From: Lentzea atacamensis
Lineage (GTDB): Bacteria; Actinomycetota; Actinomycetes; Mycobacteriales; Pseudonocardiaceae
Direction of reading: 5' to 3'
Assembly: GCF_003269295.1 (NCBI RefSeq)
Contig: NZ_QLTT01000001.1
Coordinates: forward strand, 701,635 to 765,634
DNA length: 64,000 nt
The notes under the pieces were generated by a model that worked only from the letters and a program-made list of their open reading frames with translations, had not been told where the DNA came from and made no database searches. Positions 53,696 through 62,294 of this stretch are shown in pieces; the stretch's first letter is position 1; each line of letters begins with the position of its first letter. A program made the position numbers and the translations under genes.

Positions 53696-55322
53696 GCAAC
53701 AGGTAGGCGCTGGCCGTCCACGTGTAGGCGCGGTCGCGCAGGCCCTGGCCGGTGAGCGCGTCGAAGTTCTCGGCGAACCCGGACTTCTCGCACGTGGCCC
53801 GGAACCGCGCGCTCACCTCGCCGGCCAGCTCCACCGCGCCACCCCGGCGCAGCCCGTCCTCGATCAGCACGGTGGCCGGGGCCCACACCGGGCCCCGCCA
53901 GTAGCCGTCCGCCTCGTAGTAGGGCGAGCTGGGCAGCTCCGTGGCCGGTCCGACCGACGTCAGGTGCTCTGCGACGCCCTGACACAGGCGGTCGAAGATC
54001 TCCCGCGGCAGATGCTCCCCCAGCACGACCGGCATGAGGTCGAGCAGGCTCGCCGTGGCCCTCAGCTCACCGGACACCACACCCCGGCTGACGAACCGGT
54101 CGCCGTCCCACAGCTCCTCCAGCAGCGCGGCCAGCATCTCGTCGGCCCGCTCCGCCCAGGGAGCGGTGTCACCGAGCTCGGTGGCGAGCACGGCCAGTTC
54201 CTTCATCTGCAGCACGAGGAACGCGGCGAGGTCGGCCGACTCCACGAGCCGATCGGCGGCGAACACCGTCGAGTTGTCCCAGCCGCTGTCGTTGCCGTGC
54301 TCGTAGTACGGCAGCCGTCGGCCGGGCGCCCGCCGGTGATCGAGCCAGAACGCCGTCCACTCGGACAGCTGGCGGTAGGCCAGTGCGGGGTCGGGCAGCC
54401 CGCCGGGCAGCCGTTCCCGCAGACGGCTGAGGGTCCAGCCGTGCACCGGTGGCTTCACGAAGTTGCGCAGCACCTCGGAATGCGTGATCGAGTCGGGTAG
54501 CGCGCCGTGCGGGTCCTGGTGGTCGAACACCACCTGGAACTGGTGCCACGCCAGCTCCGGCGCGCCGGGCGCGAGGGCCAGCGCGTTGAAGCAGTGGTCC
54601 CAGCTCCACACCTTGTTCATCCAGTGCTTGGACATGAGCACCGCAGGGCGCGTGACGAAGCCGGCCGGATCCACGGTGGCGGACCAGATCACGTAGCAGG
54701 CGAGTTCCGCGGCAGGGGCACGCGCCGGTGCCACGGCATCGGTGAACCGGCCGAACGCCTCGCGTGCGGCACTCACCGCGTCGGTGAAGCCGGTGCTGGA
54801 ACGGAACGGTGGCAGCGCGGTGGTGATCTCCTCGATCACCACCTCCCACGGTTCCTCTCCCAGGACGACCGCGCGGTCAGCGGTCGCGAGCTCCTCGGCG
54901 CCGACGTGCTCCGCTTGTCCGGAAAGGACCGTGAGGCGGAACCTGTGCCCGGTCTCGTACGACGTGAACACCGCGCCACCCGAAGGTTCAGCGAAGAAGT
55001 AGGTGCCCGTGAACGGGGTCAACGTCCGTTCGGCGGCAGCGATGCGCATCCCCAGGCCGCTGCCGGAGATCCGGAGCGTGTCGGGCGAGGCGAAGACGGC
55101 CCGGATCTGCGACTCGCCGCTGCGCCACGTGAGCACGGCCGGCTCGGCGATGATCTCGACGGGCCGCGCGGGTGTCAGGGACAGCACGGCGTGCATGCCG
55201 TTGCGGTGCGAGACCACGTGCACGTCCTGCGCGTATCTGGCCAGTCCCACCACCGGCGACAGGCCGAACCACGCGCCGGCACGGCTGAACGGGATCTCCC
55301 GCACGGAGAACTCGGTGGCCAC
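53643..55322 (-). CDS. Intracellular (alpha/alpha)6 glycosidase, GH63/MGH1-like
   Basis: 559-residue enzyme. The N-terminal about 190 residues form a beta-sandwich, the rest an (alpha/alpha)6 barrel of the GH63/GH37/MGH1 group: KVWSWDHCFNALALA, GALPDSITHSE, HGNDSGWDNSTVF with likely catalytic Asp, and YWRGPVWAPATVLIEDGL. No signal peptide, so it acts on imported oligosaccharides. Substrate cannot be assigned (alpha-glucosides, mannosyl- or glucosylglycerate and others are known for the group). GTG 55322 has GAAAGG upstream. It is the last gene of the LacI-controlled importer operon. Confidence 0.85.
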   Translation of the reverse strand: MATEFSVREIPFSRAGAWFGLSPVVGLARYAQDVHVVSHRNGMHAVLSLTPARPVEIIAEPAVLTWRSGESQIRAVFASPDTLRISGSGLGMRIAAAERTLTPFTGTYFFAEPSGGAVFTSYETGHRFRLTVLSGQAEHVGAEELATADRAVVLGEEPWEVVIEEITTALPPFRSSTGFTDAVSAAREAFGRFTDAVAPARAPAAELACYVIWSATVDPAGFVTRPAVLMSKHWMNKVWSWDHCFNALALAPGAPELAWHQFQVVFDHQDPHGALPDSITHSEVLRNFVKPPVHGWTLSRLRERLPGGLPDPALAYRQLSEWTAFWLDHRRAPGRRLPYYEHGNDSGWDNSTVFAADRLVESADLAAFLVLQMKELAVLATELGDTAPWAERADEMLAALLEELWDGDRFVSRGVVSGELRATASLLDLMPVVLGEHLPREIFDRLCQGVAEHLTSVGPATELPSSPYYEADGYWRGPVWAPATVLIEDGLRRGGAVELAGEVSARFRATCEKSGFAENFDALTGQGLRDRAYTWTASAYLLLSGGDTAAAAGTSAPAS

Positions 55323-55332
55323 GGGTTTCCTT

Positions 55333-56136
55333 TCAGTCCTTGACGGCACCCGAGGTGACGCCGGCGGCGACGAACCGCTGGGCGACCACGATGAGCACCG
55401 TCGCGGGCACGGACGCGACCACGGCGGTGGCCATGATCGAGTTCCACTCCTGGTTGTTGTTGCCGATGTAGCGGTAGATGCCGAGGGTGAGCGGCTGCAG
55501 CCGGCCACCCGAGTCGAGCGTGGCCGCGAAGAGGAAGTCCGACCATGCCCACAGGAACGCGAACAGGGCCGCGGTGACGACACCGTTGCGGCTCGCGGGC
55601 AGCACGATCGACACGAACGACCGCCACGGCCCCGCGCCGTCGATCGTGGCCGCCTGCAGCACCTCGTCGGGCACGGACGCCATGAACGAGGTGAGGATCA
55701 GCACGGCGAACGGCACCGCGATCGTCGAGTCCGCGAGAATCAGGCCCCACACCGTGTTCGTGATGCCGAGCTTGACGTAGATGCCGTAGAAGCCGAGCGC
55801 CATGATGATTCCCGGAATCATCTGCGCGACCAGCAGCACGAACCCGAGCGCTCGCCGCCCGGCGGGGCGGAGCTTGGCCAGCGAGTACGCGGCCGGCGCC
55901 GCCAGTACCAGGGTCAGCACGACCGTGCCGGCTGCGACGAGCAGGCTGGTGCCCAGATACGGCACCTGCTCGCGCAGCACCCGTTCGTAGCCCTCGGTCG
56001 TCGGGTTGACCGGGATCAGGCTGGGCGGCTTGCGCATGTCGCTCATCGGTGTGAGCGACACGTTGATCATCCAGTAGACGGGGAACAGCATCACGGCGGT
56101 GAGCAGCACGCCGACCGGTGTGCGCCAGGACGTCAT
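55333..56136 (-). CDS. CUT1 ABC importer permease, MalG type
   Basis: 267-residue permease with six helices; the EAA loop is DEVLQAATIDGAGPWRSFVS. The periplasmic part has TPMSDMRKPPSLIP. ATG 56136 overlaps the MalF-type stop. Partner of the next gene; no ATPase in the operon (MsiK-type sharing assumed). Confidence 0.9.
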   Translation of the reverse strand: MTSWRTPVGVLLTAVMLFPVYWMINVSLTPMSDMRKPPSLIPVNPTTEGYERVLREQVPYLGTSLLVAAGTVVLTLVLAAPAAYSLAKLRPAGRRALGFVLLVAQMIPGIIMALGFYGIYVKLGITNTVWGLILADSTIAVPFAVLILTSFMASVPDEVLQAATIDGAGPWRSFVSIVLPASRNGVVTAALFAFLWAWSDFLFAATLDSGGRLQPLTLGIYRYIGNNNQEWNSIMATAVVASVPATVLIVVAQRFVAAGVTSGAVKD

Positions 56137-57017
56137 GAGAGCTCCTGCCTGCGCTGCACGCGGATGTACAGCAGCCCGGCCACCACGGCGATCAGGATCA
56201 GCACGTTGCCGACGGCGGCGCTGGGCCCGAAGCGCGGCAGCACGTTGCCGAACCCGAGTTCGTAGGACCAGGTGGCGAGCGTGGTGGACGAGCCGCTCGG
56301 CCCGCCCTTCGTCATGATCCAGATGACGTCGAACACCTTCAGTGTGTAGACCAGCCCGAGCAGCAGGGTGATCGCGGAGACCGGGCGCAGCAACGGGAAC
56401 GTGACGTGCCAGAACGTCTGCCAGCCGCTCGCACCGTCCAATGCGGACGCCTCGTACACGTCGCGGGAGATGTTCTGCAGACCGCTGTAGAGCACGACGA
56501 GGTTGAACGGGATGCCGATCCAGATGTTCGCGATCGTCACCGACACCAGCGACCACTCCGGCGACGTCAGCCAGTTGACCGGACCGAGGCCCACGACCTT
56601 CAGCGCCGCGTTGACCAGCCCCGACTCGCTGTTGAGCAGCCACGCCCACGTCGAGGCCGACACGATCAGCGGCAGCAGCCACGGCACGAGGAACAACGCG
56701 CGCAGCGTCGCGGACAACCGGAAGCCGCGGGCGAAGAACAGCGCCGCGGCGAGGCCGATCGTGTACTGGAAGAACAGCGAGATCACGGTGAACAGCACGG
56801 TGTTGAGCAGCGCCGTGCGGAAGGTCGGGTCGCCGAACACGGTGGCGTAGTTGGCGAACCCGACCAGCGGGGCACCGCCGCTCACGAACGAGCGGACGGT
56901 GTACCCGCGGATGCTCAGGTCGACGTTGGTGAACAGCGGGTACGCGTAGCACACCGCCAGGTACGCCACGAGCGGGACGAGGAACGCCCAGCCCGCGAGC
57001 CTGGACCGCACTCGCAC
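56133..57017 (-). CDS. CUT1 ABC importer permease, MalF type
   Basis: 294-residue permease with six helices; the EAA loop is RDVYEASALDGASGWQTFWH. GTG 57017 follows the binding-protein stop with no gap. Substrate is the unknown glycan of this locus. Confidence 0.9.
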   Translation of the reverse strand: MRVRSRLAGWAFLVPLVAYLAVCYAYPLFTNVDLSIRGYTVRSFVSGGAPLVGFANYATVFGDPTFRTALLNTVLFTVISLFFQYTIGLAAALFFARGFRLSATLRALFLVPWLLPLIVSASTWAWLLNSESGLVNAALKVVGLGPVNWLTSPEWSLVSVTIANIWIGIPFNLVVLYSGLQNISRDVYEASALDGASGWQTFWHVTFPLLRPVSAITLLLGLVYTLKVFDVIWIMTKGGPSGSSTTLATWSYELGFGNVLPRFGPSAAVGNVLILIAVVAGLLYIRVQRRQELS

Positions 57018-58232
57018 CTACTTCACCGACGCCTGGGCGTCCCGCAACGCCGCTTCCGGCGCCTTGGCACCGGTGAGCGCGGCCTGCACGGCACCCCACA
57101 GCGGCTGCGAGATCCTGGGGTAGCGCGTGCCGAGGTTGTCGCCGGTGCGTCCCTTGGCGTTCTTGACCGCCTCGACCCACACGGCGAGCTCCGGCTGGGC
57201 GGAGACCTGTTGCTGCTGCACCGAAGGCACGGCCGAGATGTAGGTCAGCGCGGTGTCGGCGGCCAGCACCTTGTCCGGTGCGGTGAGACACGAGGCGATG
57301 CGCCCGGCCTTGGCCTCGGTGTCCTTGTTGTCCTGCACCGGCACGGTGACGAACTCGCCACCCGTCGGCGCGGGCGCGGTCCCGCCGGTGCGGCCTGGGA
57401 TCGGGATGACGCCGTACTCGAAACCGGCCTTCTTCGCGTTGCCCAGCTGCCAGGTGCCGTTCTCGGCGAACGCGTACTCGCCGGTGGCGAACTCCTGCCA
57501 GCTGGTCGTCTGGGTGTTGCCGACGACCGAGTTCGGCGCGTACCCGTTGTCCAGCCAGGACTTCCACAGCTCCAGCGCGGCCCTGCCCGACGGCAGGTCG
57601 GTCAGCGACGCGCCGGCGCCCCAGAACCACGGCAGGAACTGGAAGCTGCCCTCCTCGGTGCCGATCGCGGAGAAGGTGATGCCCTTCTTGCCGGCGGCCT
57701 TCACCTTGGCCAGCGCCGCGTTCAGCGACTCCCAGTCCTTGACCGACGCCGGGTCGACGCCCGCGCCGGCCAGCACCGCCTTGTTGTAGTAGAGCGCCAG
57801 GGTGTTCGCGCCGATCGGCACGCCGTAGGTCTGACCGTCGACGGTTCCGGCGGCCACCAGGTTCGGTGAGACCTGCCCGGCGTCGAGACCGGCCTCGGAG
57901 TTCGGCTTGAGGACCCCCGCCTCGACGAGCGTGGACACCACCGGGTTGTCGACCACCAGCACGTGCGGCGCGGTGCGCTGCTGGGCCGCGAGCAGGACCT
58001 TGCTGGTCAGGTCGGTGGTGTCGTAGGCCTGGCGCTGGATCTTCACGCCGGCCTCGGCGCCGCACTTCTCGATCGTCCTCACCCACTCGGACTCGGCGGT
58101 GAACTGCGGGTACGGGTCCCAGACCGAGAAGGTGTCCGGGGTGCCGGCGGTGGGCGCGGACGAGCACGCCGCCACGGACACGACCAGGCCTACCGCGGCC
58201 AGCAGACGTGTGGGTACAGGTGCGGGGAACAT
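57018..58232 (-). CDS. Sugar-binding lipoprotein of a CUT1 importer
   Basis: 404-residue type 2 solute-binding protein; lipobox SVAAC (Cys about 23). VWDPYPQFTAESEWVRTIE starts the first lobe, YGVPIGANTLALYYNKAVLA and FAENGTWQLGNA the hinge and second lobe. ATG 58232 follows AGGAAGGA. It is the first gene of the importer-glycosidase operon and directly follows operator TCGAACCGGTTCGA. Confidence 0.9.
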   Translation of the reverse strand: MFPAPVPTRLLAAVGLVVSVAACSSAPTAGTPDTFSVWDPYPQFTAESEWVRTIEKCGAEAGVKIQRQAYDTTDLTSKVLLAAQQRTAPHVLVVDNPVVSTLVEAGVLKPNSEAGLDAGQVSPNLVAAGTVDGQTYGVPIGANTLALYYNKAVLAGAGVDPASVKDWESLNAALAKVKAAGKKGITFSAIGTEEGSFQFLPWFWGAGASLTDLPSGRAALELWKSWLDNGYAPNSVVGNTQTTSWQEFATGEYAFAENGTWQLGNAKKAGFEYGVIPIPGRTGGTAPAPTGGEFVTVPVQDNKDTEAKAGRIASCLTAPDKVLAADTALTYISAVPSVQQQQVSAQPELAVWVEAVKNAKGRTGDNLGTRYPRISQPLWGAVQAALTGAKAPEAALRDAQASVK

Positions 58233-58269
58233 GGGGGTCCTTCCTGGCGGCTGCGCTGACGACAAGAGG

Positions 58270-58371
58270 TCGAACCGGTTCGATGCCGAGAAGCGGCGCC
58301 AACGTAAACCCCCGAGATGATGTCTTGCAAGAGGGAAAGTTCTACGATGACGGGCAGTCGAACCGGTTCTC
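58270..58371. promoter_or_regulatory. Divergent promoter with operators 1 and 2 (TCGAACCGGTTCGA)
   Basis: Operator 1, TCGAACCGGTTCGA (58270-58283), is a perfect palindrome just downstream of a minus-strand promoter: -35 TTGCAA (58330-58325), 18 bp, -10 TACGTT (58306-58301). Operator 2, TCGAACCGGTTCTC (58358-58371), is 28 bases before the LacI start. Binding would block both divergent genes. Confidence 0.75.
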
Positions 58372-58399
58372 AGCAACGGGCCGGAGACAGGAAGCGCGC

Positions 58400-59413
58400 A
58401 TGAACATCGGAGAGATCGCCAAGCGGGCCGGGGTGTCCCGCAGCACCGTGTCGTACGCGTTGAGCGGGAAACGGCCGGTGTCCGCGGCGACCGCCCAGCG
58501 GATCAACGACGTGATCGACGAGCTCGGCTACCGGCCCAACGCCAGCGCCCGCGCGCTCGCCGAGGGACGCACCCGCACGTTCGGGCTGGTGATACCGCCC
58601 GCGAGCACCCGGCTCACCGACGTGCAGCTCGCGTTCGTCGCGAGCGTCGTGGAGGCCGCCGCCGTCCACGACCACGACGTGCTGCTCTCCCCCAGCGGCG
58701 GCGACCACGACAGGTCGTTCGAGCGGATCGTCACCGGCCGGCGCGTCGACGGCGTGATCCTGATGGAGATCCTCCTGCAGGACCCGAGGGTCGAGCGCCT
58801 GACCAGCGCCGGGCTGCCGTTCGTGACGATCGGCCACGTCGAGGACCCTGCCGCGTCGTGGTGGGTCGACGTCGACTACGCGGGCCTGATCAGCCGCTGC
58901 GTCCGCCACCTCGCCGACCTGGGCCACTCCGACGTCGTGCTGATCAACCGGTCCGACGAGCTGGTCGCGGCGGGCTACGGCCCGGCTCTGCGCGCGACGA
59001 CGGCGTTCGCCGGGACCGCGCGGGAGTGCGGCATCACCGCGCACACGGTGTGCTGCCCGGACGATCCCGCCGCCGGTGTCGCGTGCTTCGAGGAGATCAG
59101 GACCCGCTGGCCGGAGGTGACCGCGGCGGTGACGATCAACGAGGCGGCGCTGCCCGGTGTGCAACGCGCCCTGCACCGCGCCGGGCTCGACGTGCCGCAG
59201 GACTTCTCCCTCACCGGCGTGATCGCCGACCGGCTCGCCGAGGACTTCCACCCGCCGCTGACCGCCGCGGACGTGCCCGCCGGTGACATGGCCCGGCTGG
59301 CCGTCGACCTGCTGCTGGAGCAGATCGGGGACCCGTCCGCGACGCCCCGGCACAGCATGCTGGCGCCGCCGATCACGCTGCGCTCGAGCACCGGGGCGCG
59401 CCGCAGGGCGTGA
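58400..59413 (+). CDS. LacI-family regulator of the second glycan locus
   Basis: 337-residue repressor: helix-turn-helix NIGEIAKRAGVSRSTVSYAL, hinge ARALAEGRTRTFGLVIP, effector domain to RSSTGARRRA. ATG 58400 has AGGAAG upstream. Four copies of TCGAACCGGTTCGA surround it: two before it and two behind, covering the importer operon, itself and the secreted glycosidase gene, so it is almost certainly the local regulator of all three. Confidence 0.9.
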   Translation: MNIGEIAKRAGVSRSTVSYALSGKRPVSAATAQRINDVIDELGYRPNASARALAEGRTRTFGLVIPPASTRLTDVQLAFVASVVEAAAVHDHDVLLSPSGGDHDRSFERIVTGRRVDGVILMEILLQDPRVERLTSAGLPFVTIGHVEDPAASWWVDVDYAGLISRCVRHLADLGHSDVVLINRSDELVAAGYGPALRATTAFAGTARECGITAHTVCCPDDPAAGVACFEEIRTRWPEVTAAVTINEAALPGVQRALHRAGLDVPQDFSLTGVIADRLAEDFHPPLTAADVPAGDMARLAVDLLLEQIGDPSATPRHSMLAPPITLRSSTGARRRA

Positions 59414-59418
59414 GGCTT

Positions 59419-59498
59419 GCGAACCGGTTCGACACGCTCAATCCTTGCTTTGTCTGGATGAGCACGCGTACGTTCTCGATCTGATCGAACCGGTTCGA
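59419..59498 (+). promoter_or_regulatory. Promoter of the large glycosidase gene with operators 3 and 4
   Basis: Operator 3, GCGAACCGGTTCGA (59419-59432), and operator 4, TCGAACCGGTTCGA (59485-59498), are 66 bases apart. The promoter TTGCTT (59445-59450), 18 bp, TACGTT (59469-59474) lies between them, so operator 4 covers the initial transcribed region. Same layout as at the importer promoter. Confidence 0.75.
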
Positions 59499-59532
59499 GC
59501 CTCCGTGTCCCTGTTCTCGTTCGGAGTCCCCC

Positions 59533-62169
59533 ATGGTTCAACGGCGAACTGTGCTCGCGCTCGCCGCGACACTCGTCTCGGCCACGCTGATTCCCAGCAC
59601 GAGCGCCGCTGCCACCAGCACGCTCACCATCGACCTCGGCGCCAGCACCGGAGCGTTCCACGGCGGCGCCGCGGGTTCGCTCTACGGCGTGTACGGCCCC
59701 GGCGTGCCGAGCAACGCGGCGCTCGCCGGCTTCTACCCGAAGACGCTCGCCACCAAGGCCCAGGACGGTCCCCAGCACCCCGGCGCGGACGCGCTCGAGG
59801 TGGCCGGGCCGTGGGTGGCCAACGGCGGCGGCGACGTCTACATCTACATGACGGACATCTACCGGGGCTTTCCCTACCAGCGCGCACAGGGTCAGGCCGG
59901 CCGGGACGACTTCCGCGCCAAAGTCCAGTCACAGGTGCGTCAGGTGCTCGACTCCGGCCACCGCGACCACATCGTCTACGTGCCGTTCAACGAGCCGGAA
60001 GGCAACTGGTACGGCACCGGCCAGTACAGCTACAACAACATCAGCTGGCTGAACGACCCGAAGTACTTCTTCGAGGAGTACAAGCAGATCCACGACCTCA
60101 TCAAGAGCATGGACCCGAAGGCGCGCATCGCCGGGCCCAACACCTCCCTGCTCTACGACCAGGTCAAGGGCTTCCTCCAGTACTGCAAGGCGAACAGCTG
60201 CCTGCCAGAGGTGATGACCTGGCACGAGCTGTCGTCGCCGGACGTGGTGCGCAAGAGCGTGGCGAAGTACCGGGGCTGGGAACGCGAGCTCGGCATCGCG
60301 CCCCTGCCGATCAACATCGACGAGTACGCCTACCGCTACCACCTCTCCGTGCCCGGCCAGATGATCCAGTGGATGTCCGCGATCGAGGAGTCCAAAGTGG
60401 ATGCCGATCTCGCGTACTGGAACATCGACGGCAACCTCAACGACTCGACCGTCGAGGCCAACAAGGGCAACGGCCAGTGGTGGCTCTTCAACGCCTACGG
60501 CCAGATGACAGGTGACACGGTGCGCGTCACGCCCCCGTCGCCCGGGCAGCAGTACACGTTGCAGGGCATCGCCACGCTCGACAAGGCCAAGCGCCAGTCC
60601 CGCGCCATCTTCGGCGGTGCGAACGGGGCAGCCGACGTGAGGTTCACCAACGTGGACCCCGCCGTGTTCGGCAGGACCGTGCACGCCAGCGTGCGCGAGA
60701 TCCCGTGGACCGGTCAGGTCGGTGACTCTCCCGAACCGCGCCCGTTGCTGGACACCAGGCTCGCGGTCGCGGCCGACGGCAGCGTGGTGCTCCCGTTCAC
60801 CGGCATGAAGGAGATGTCGGTCTACCAGGTGATCCTGAGCCCCGGTGCCAGCGGCAGCACGACGGCCGTCTCCGTGCCGTGGAGCCGTACCTACGAGGCC
60901 GAGAACGCCCGGCACACCGGCGATGGCTGGAGCCTCAACGGTCCCGAGGGCAGCCCGCAGAACGTCAGCAAGTTCGCCACCTCAGGCAACTACAACGTCG
61001 GCGGCCTGCGCACGGGCTCGAACGTCGTGCTGTCGTTCGACGTGGAAGTTCCGCACACCGGCGTCTACGACCTGAGCGTCTTCTCCAGCACGCACAACAA
61101 GTACGCCAGTGTCGTACCGCAGGGCCCGACCAACGTCTTCATGCGCATTGACGGCCAGCAGCCGCAGGAGCTGCGTCTGCCGGTGTCGTACGCGTGGGTG
61201 GTGTGGGATCACACGGACACCCGTGTGCAGTTGAGCGCAGGCAAGCACACCATCACGCTCGCCGCGTCCGACCCGCTGGGCACCACTCGCGGTGACGCGA
61301 TCATCGACAAGATCGACCTCACCGCCGTCGACGCGAACACCGACGGACGGTCGGTCTACGAGGCCGAGTACGCGGACCTCAGGAAGGCCAAGCCCCAGTA
61401 CACCGTCTCGGACTCCTCGGGGCCCGGTGTGGCGGCCATCGGCATGGGCGCGTCCGCGACGTTCTGGGTCCACTCGGACCGAGACGGCTACTCGACGGTG
61501 TCCTTCGACCACGCCGGCGGCGGTCTCGGGTCGGTGAAGCTCAACGGGCGCAACGTGGACGGCGTTGTCGTCGGCGCGGGAACCCGGTCTGTGCCGTTGT
61601 TCCTCTCCGCAGGCATCAACCAGCTCACGGTCACCGGCACCATCGGCAGCCTCCGGCTCGACCGCGTCCGCACCTCCGCCGCGTTGCAGCCCGCACCGGT
61701 GAAGGTCGAGGCGGAGAGCGGAACGGTCACCGGCGCGGCCAGGATCAGCACCGGCTTCTCGTTCGCCTCCGGCGGCGTGGCGACCGGTGTCGGCGACGGC
61801 CCGGCCAACGCGCTCACGGTCAACGTCAGTGCCAGGCGGCCGGGACAGCACATGCTCGTGGTCCGGTACGCCAATGCGCAGGAATCCATTCCCACGCATT
61901 ACAACCCGGATCCGGTGACCCGGCACGCGGACGTCTCCGTCAACGGGATGACACCGAAGCGCGTCGATTTCCCGAACACGTTTCACGGCAACCAGTTCCG
62001 CGACCTGGCCGTGCCGGTGTGGCTGAACGCCGGGGTGAACACGATCAGGTTCACCTCGAAGGAACTGCCCAACTGGGACGGCAGGAGGTACAACGAGTAC
62101 GGCCAGCGCTCGAAGTACGCCCCGGAAATCGACTACGTGACGGTCGCTCCGGTGGTGGGCCGCTCCTGA
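59533..62169 (+). CDS. Secreted clan-A-like glycoside hydrolase with three CBM-like modules
   Basis: 878-residue secreted protein. Signal peptide about 1-27. Catalytic TIM-barrel-like domain about 30-440 with an acid/base Glu in YVPFNEPEGNW and a nucleophile Glu in PINIDEYAYRYH, the spacing of clan GH-A. Three beta-sandwich modules follow, each beginning like CBM6/35 modules: YEAENARHTG (about 455-605), YEAEYADLRK (about 615-715) and VEAESGTVTG (about 725-872). I cannot place it in a GH family; GH39-, GH30- or GH79-like enzymes are possible. Its promoter carries two operators of the adjacent LacI protein, so it probably releases the glycan imported by the 57018-58232 system. ATG 59533 has GGAG upstream. 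Confidence 0.78.
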   Translation: MVQRRTVLALAATLVSATLIPSTSAAATSTLTIDLGASTGAFHGGAAGSLYGVYGPGVPSNAALAGFYPKTLATKAQDGPQHPGADALEVAGPWVANGGGDVYIYMTDIYRGFPYQRAQGQAGRDDFRAKVQSQVRQVLDSGHRDHIVYVPFNEPEGNWYGTGQYSYNNISWLNDPKYFFEEYKQIHDLIKSMDPKARIAGPNTSLLYDQVKGFLQYCKANSCLPEVMTWHELSSPDVVRKSVAKYRGWERELGIAPLPINIDEYAYRYHLSVPGQMIQWMSAIEESKVDADLAYWNIDGNLNDSTVEANKGNGQWWLFNAYGQMTGDTVRVTPPSPGQQYTLQGIATLDKAKRQSRAIFGGANGAADVRFTNVDPAVFGRTVHASVREIPWTGQVGDSPEPRPLLDTRLAVAADGSVVLPFTGMKEMSVYQVILSPGASGSTTAVSVPWSRTYEAENARHTGDGWSLNGPEGSPQNVSKFATSGNYNVGGLRTGSNVVLSFDVEVPHTGVYDLSVFSSTHNKYASVVPQGPTNVFMRIDGQQPQELRLPVSYAWVVWDHTDTRVQLSAGKHTITLAASDPLGTTRGDAIIDKIDLTAVDANTDGRSVYEAEYADLRKAKPQYTVSDSSGPGVAAIGMGASATFWVHSDRDGYSTVSFDHAGGGLGSVKLNGRNVDGVVVGAGTRSVPLFLSAGINQLTVTGTIGSLRLDRVRTSAALQPAPVKVEAESGTVTGAARISTGFSFASGGVATGVGDGPANALTVNVSARRPGQHMLVVRYANAQESIPTHYNPDPVTRHADVSVNGMTPKRVDFPNTFHGNQFRDLAVPVWLNAGVNTIRFTSKELPNWDGRRYNEYGQRSKYAPEIDYVTVAPVVGRS

Positions 62170-62179
62170 TCAGCGGCGG

Positions 62180-62259
62180 TTTCGAAAAGTTTCCACGCGT
62201 TTCGAAAATGAATTCGAAAACGCCGGCGATTGACGCTCCTTCACGCATGCTCCTACGTT
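62180..62259 (+). promoter_or_regulatory. TTTCGAAAA repeats and promoter of the SGNH esterase gene
   Basis: GTTTCGAAAA occurs at 62179-62188 and 62199-62208, exactly 20 bases apart, and ATTCGAAAA at 62212-62220. A promoter TTGACG (62230-62235), 18 bp, TACGTT (62254-62259) follows directly. The CGAAAAGTTTC segment resembles the CGAAAC-TTTCG boxes reported before Streptomyces hemicellulase genes. Confidence 0.6.
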
Positions 62260-62294
62260 GATCTTTCAACTCCCGTTCCGAGAGGACGTGGAAG

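Noticed and set aside
55333..58302. Single open frame of almost 1000 codons on the minus strand
   Set aside because: Only its C-terminal part is a real permease (55333-56136); the rest is an out-of-frame shadow of the MalF-type permease and the binding protein.
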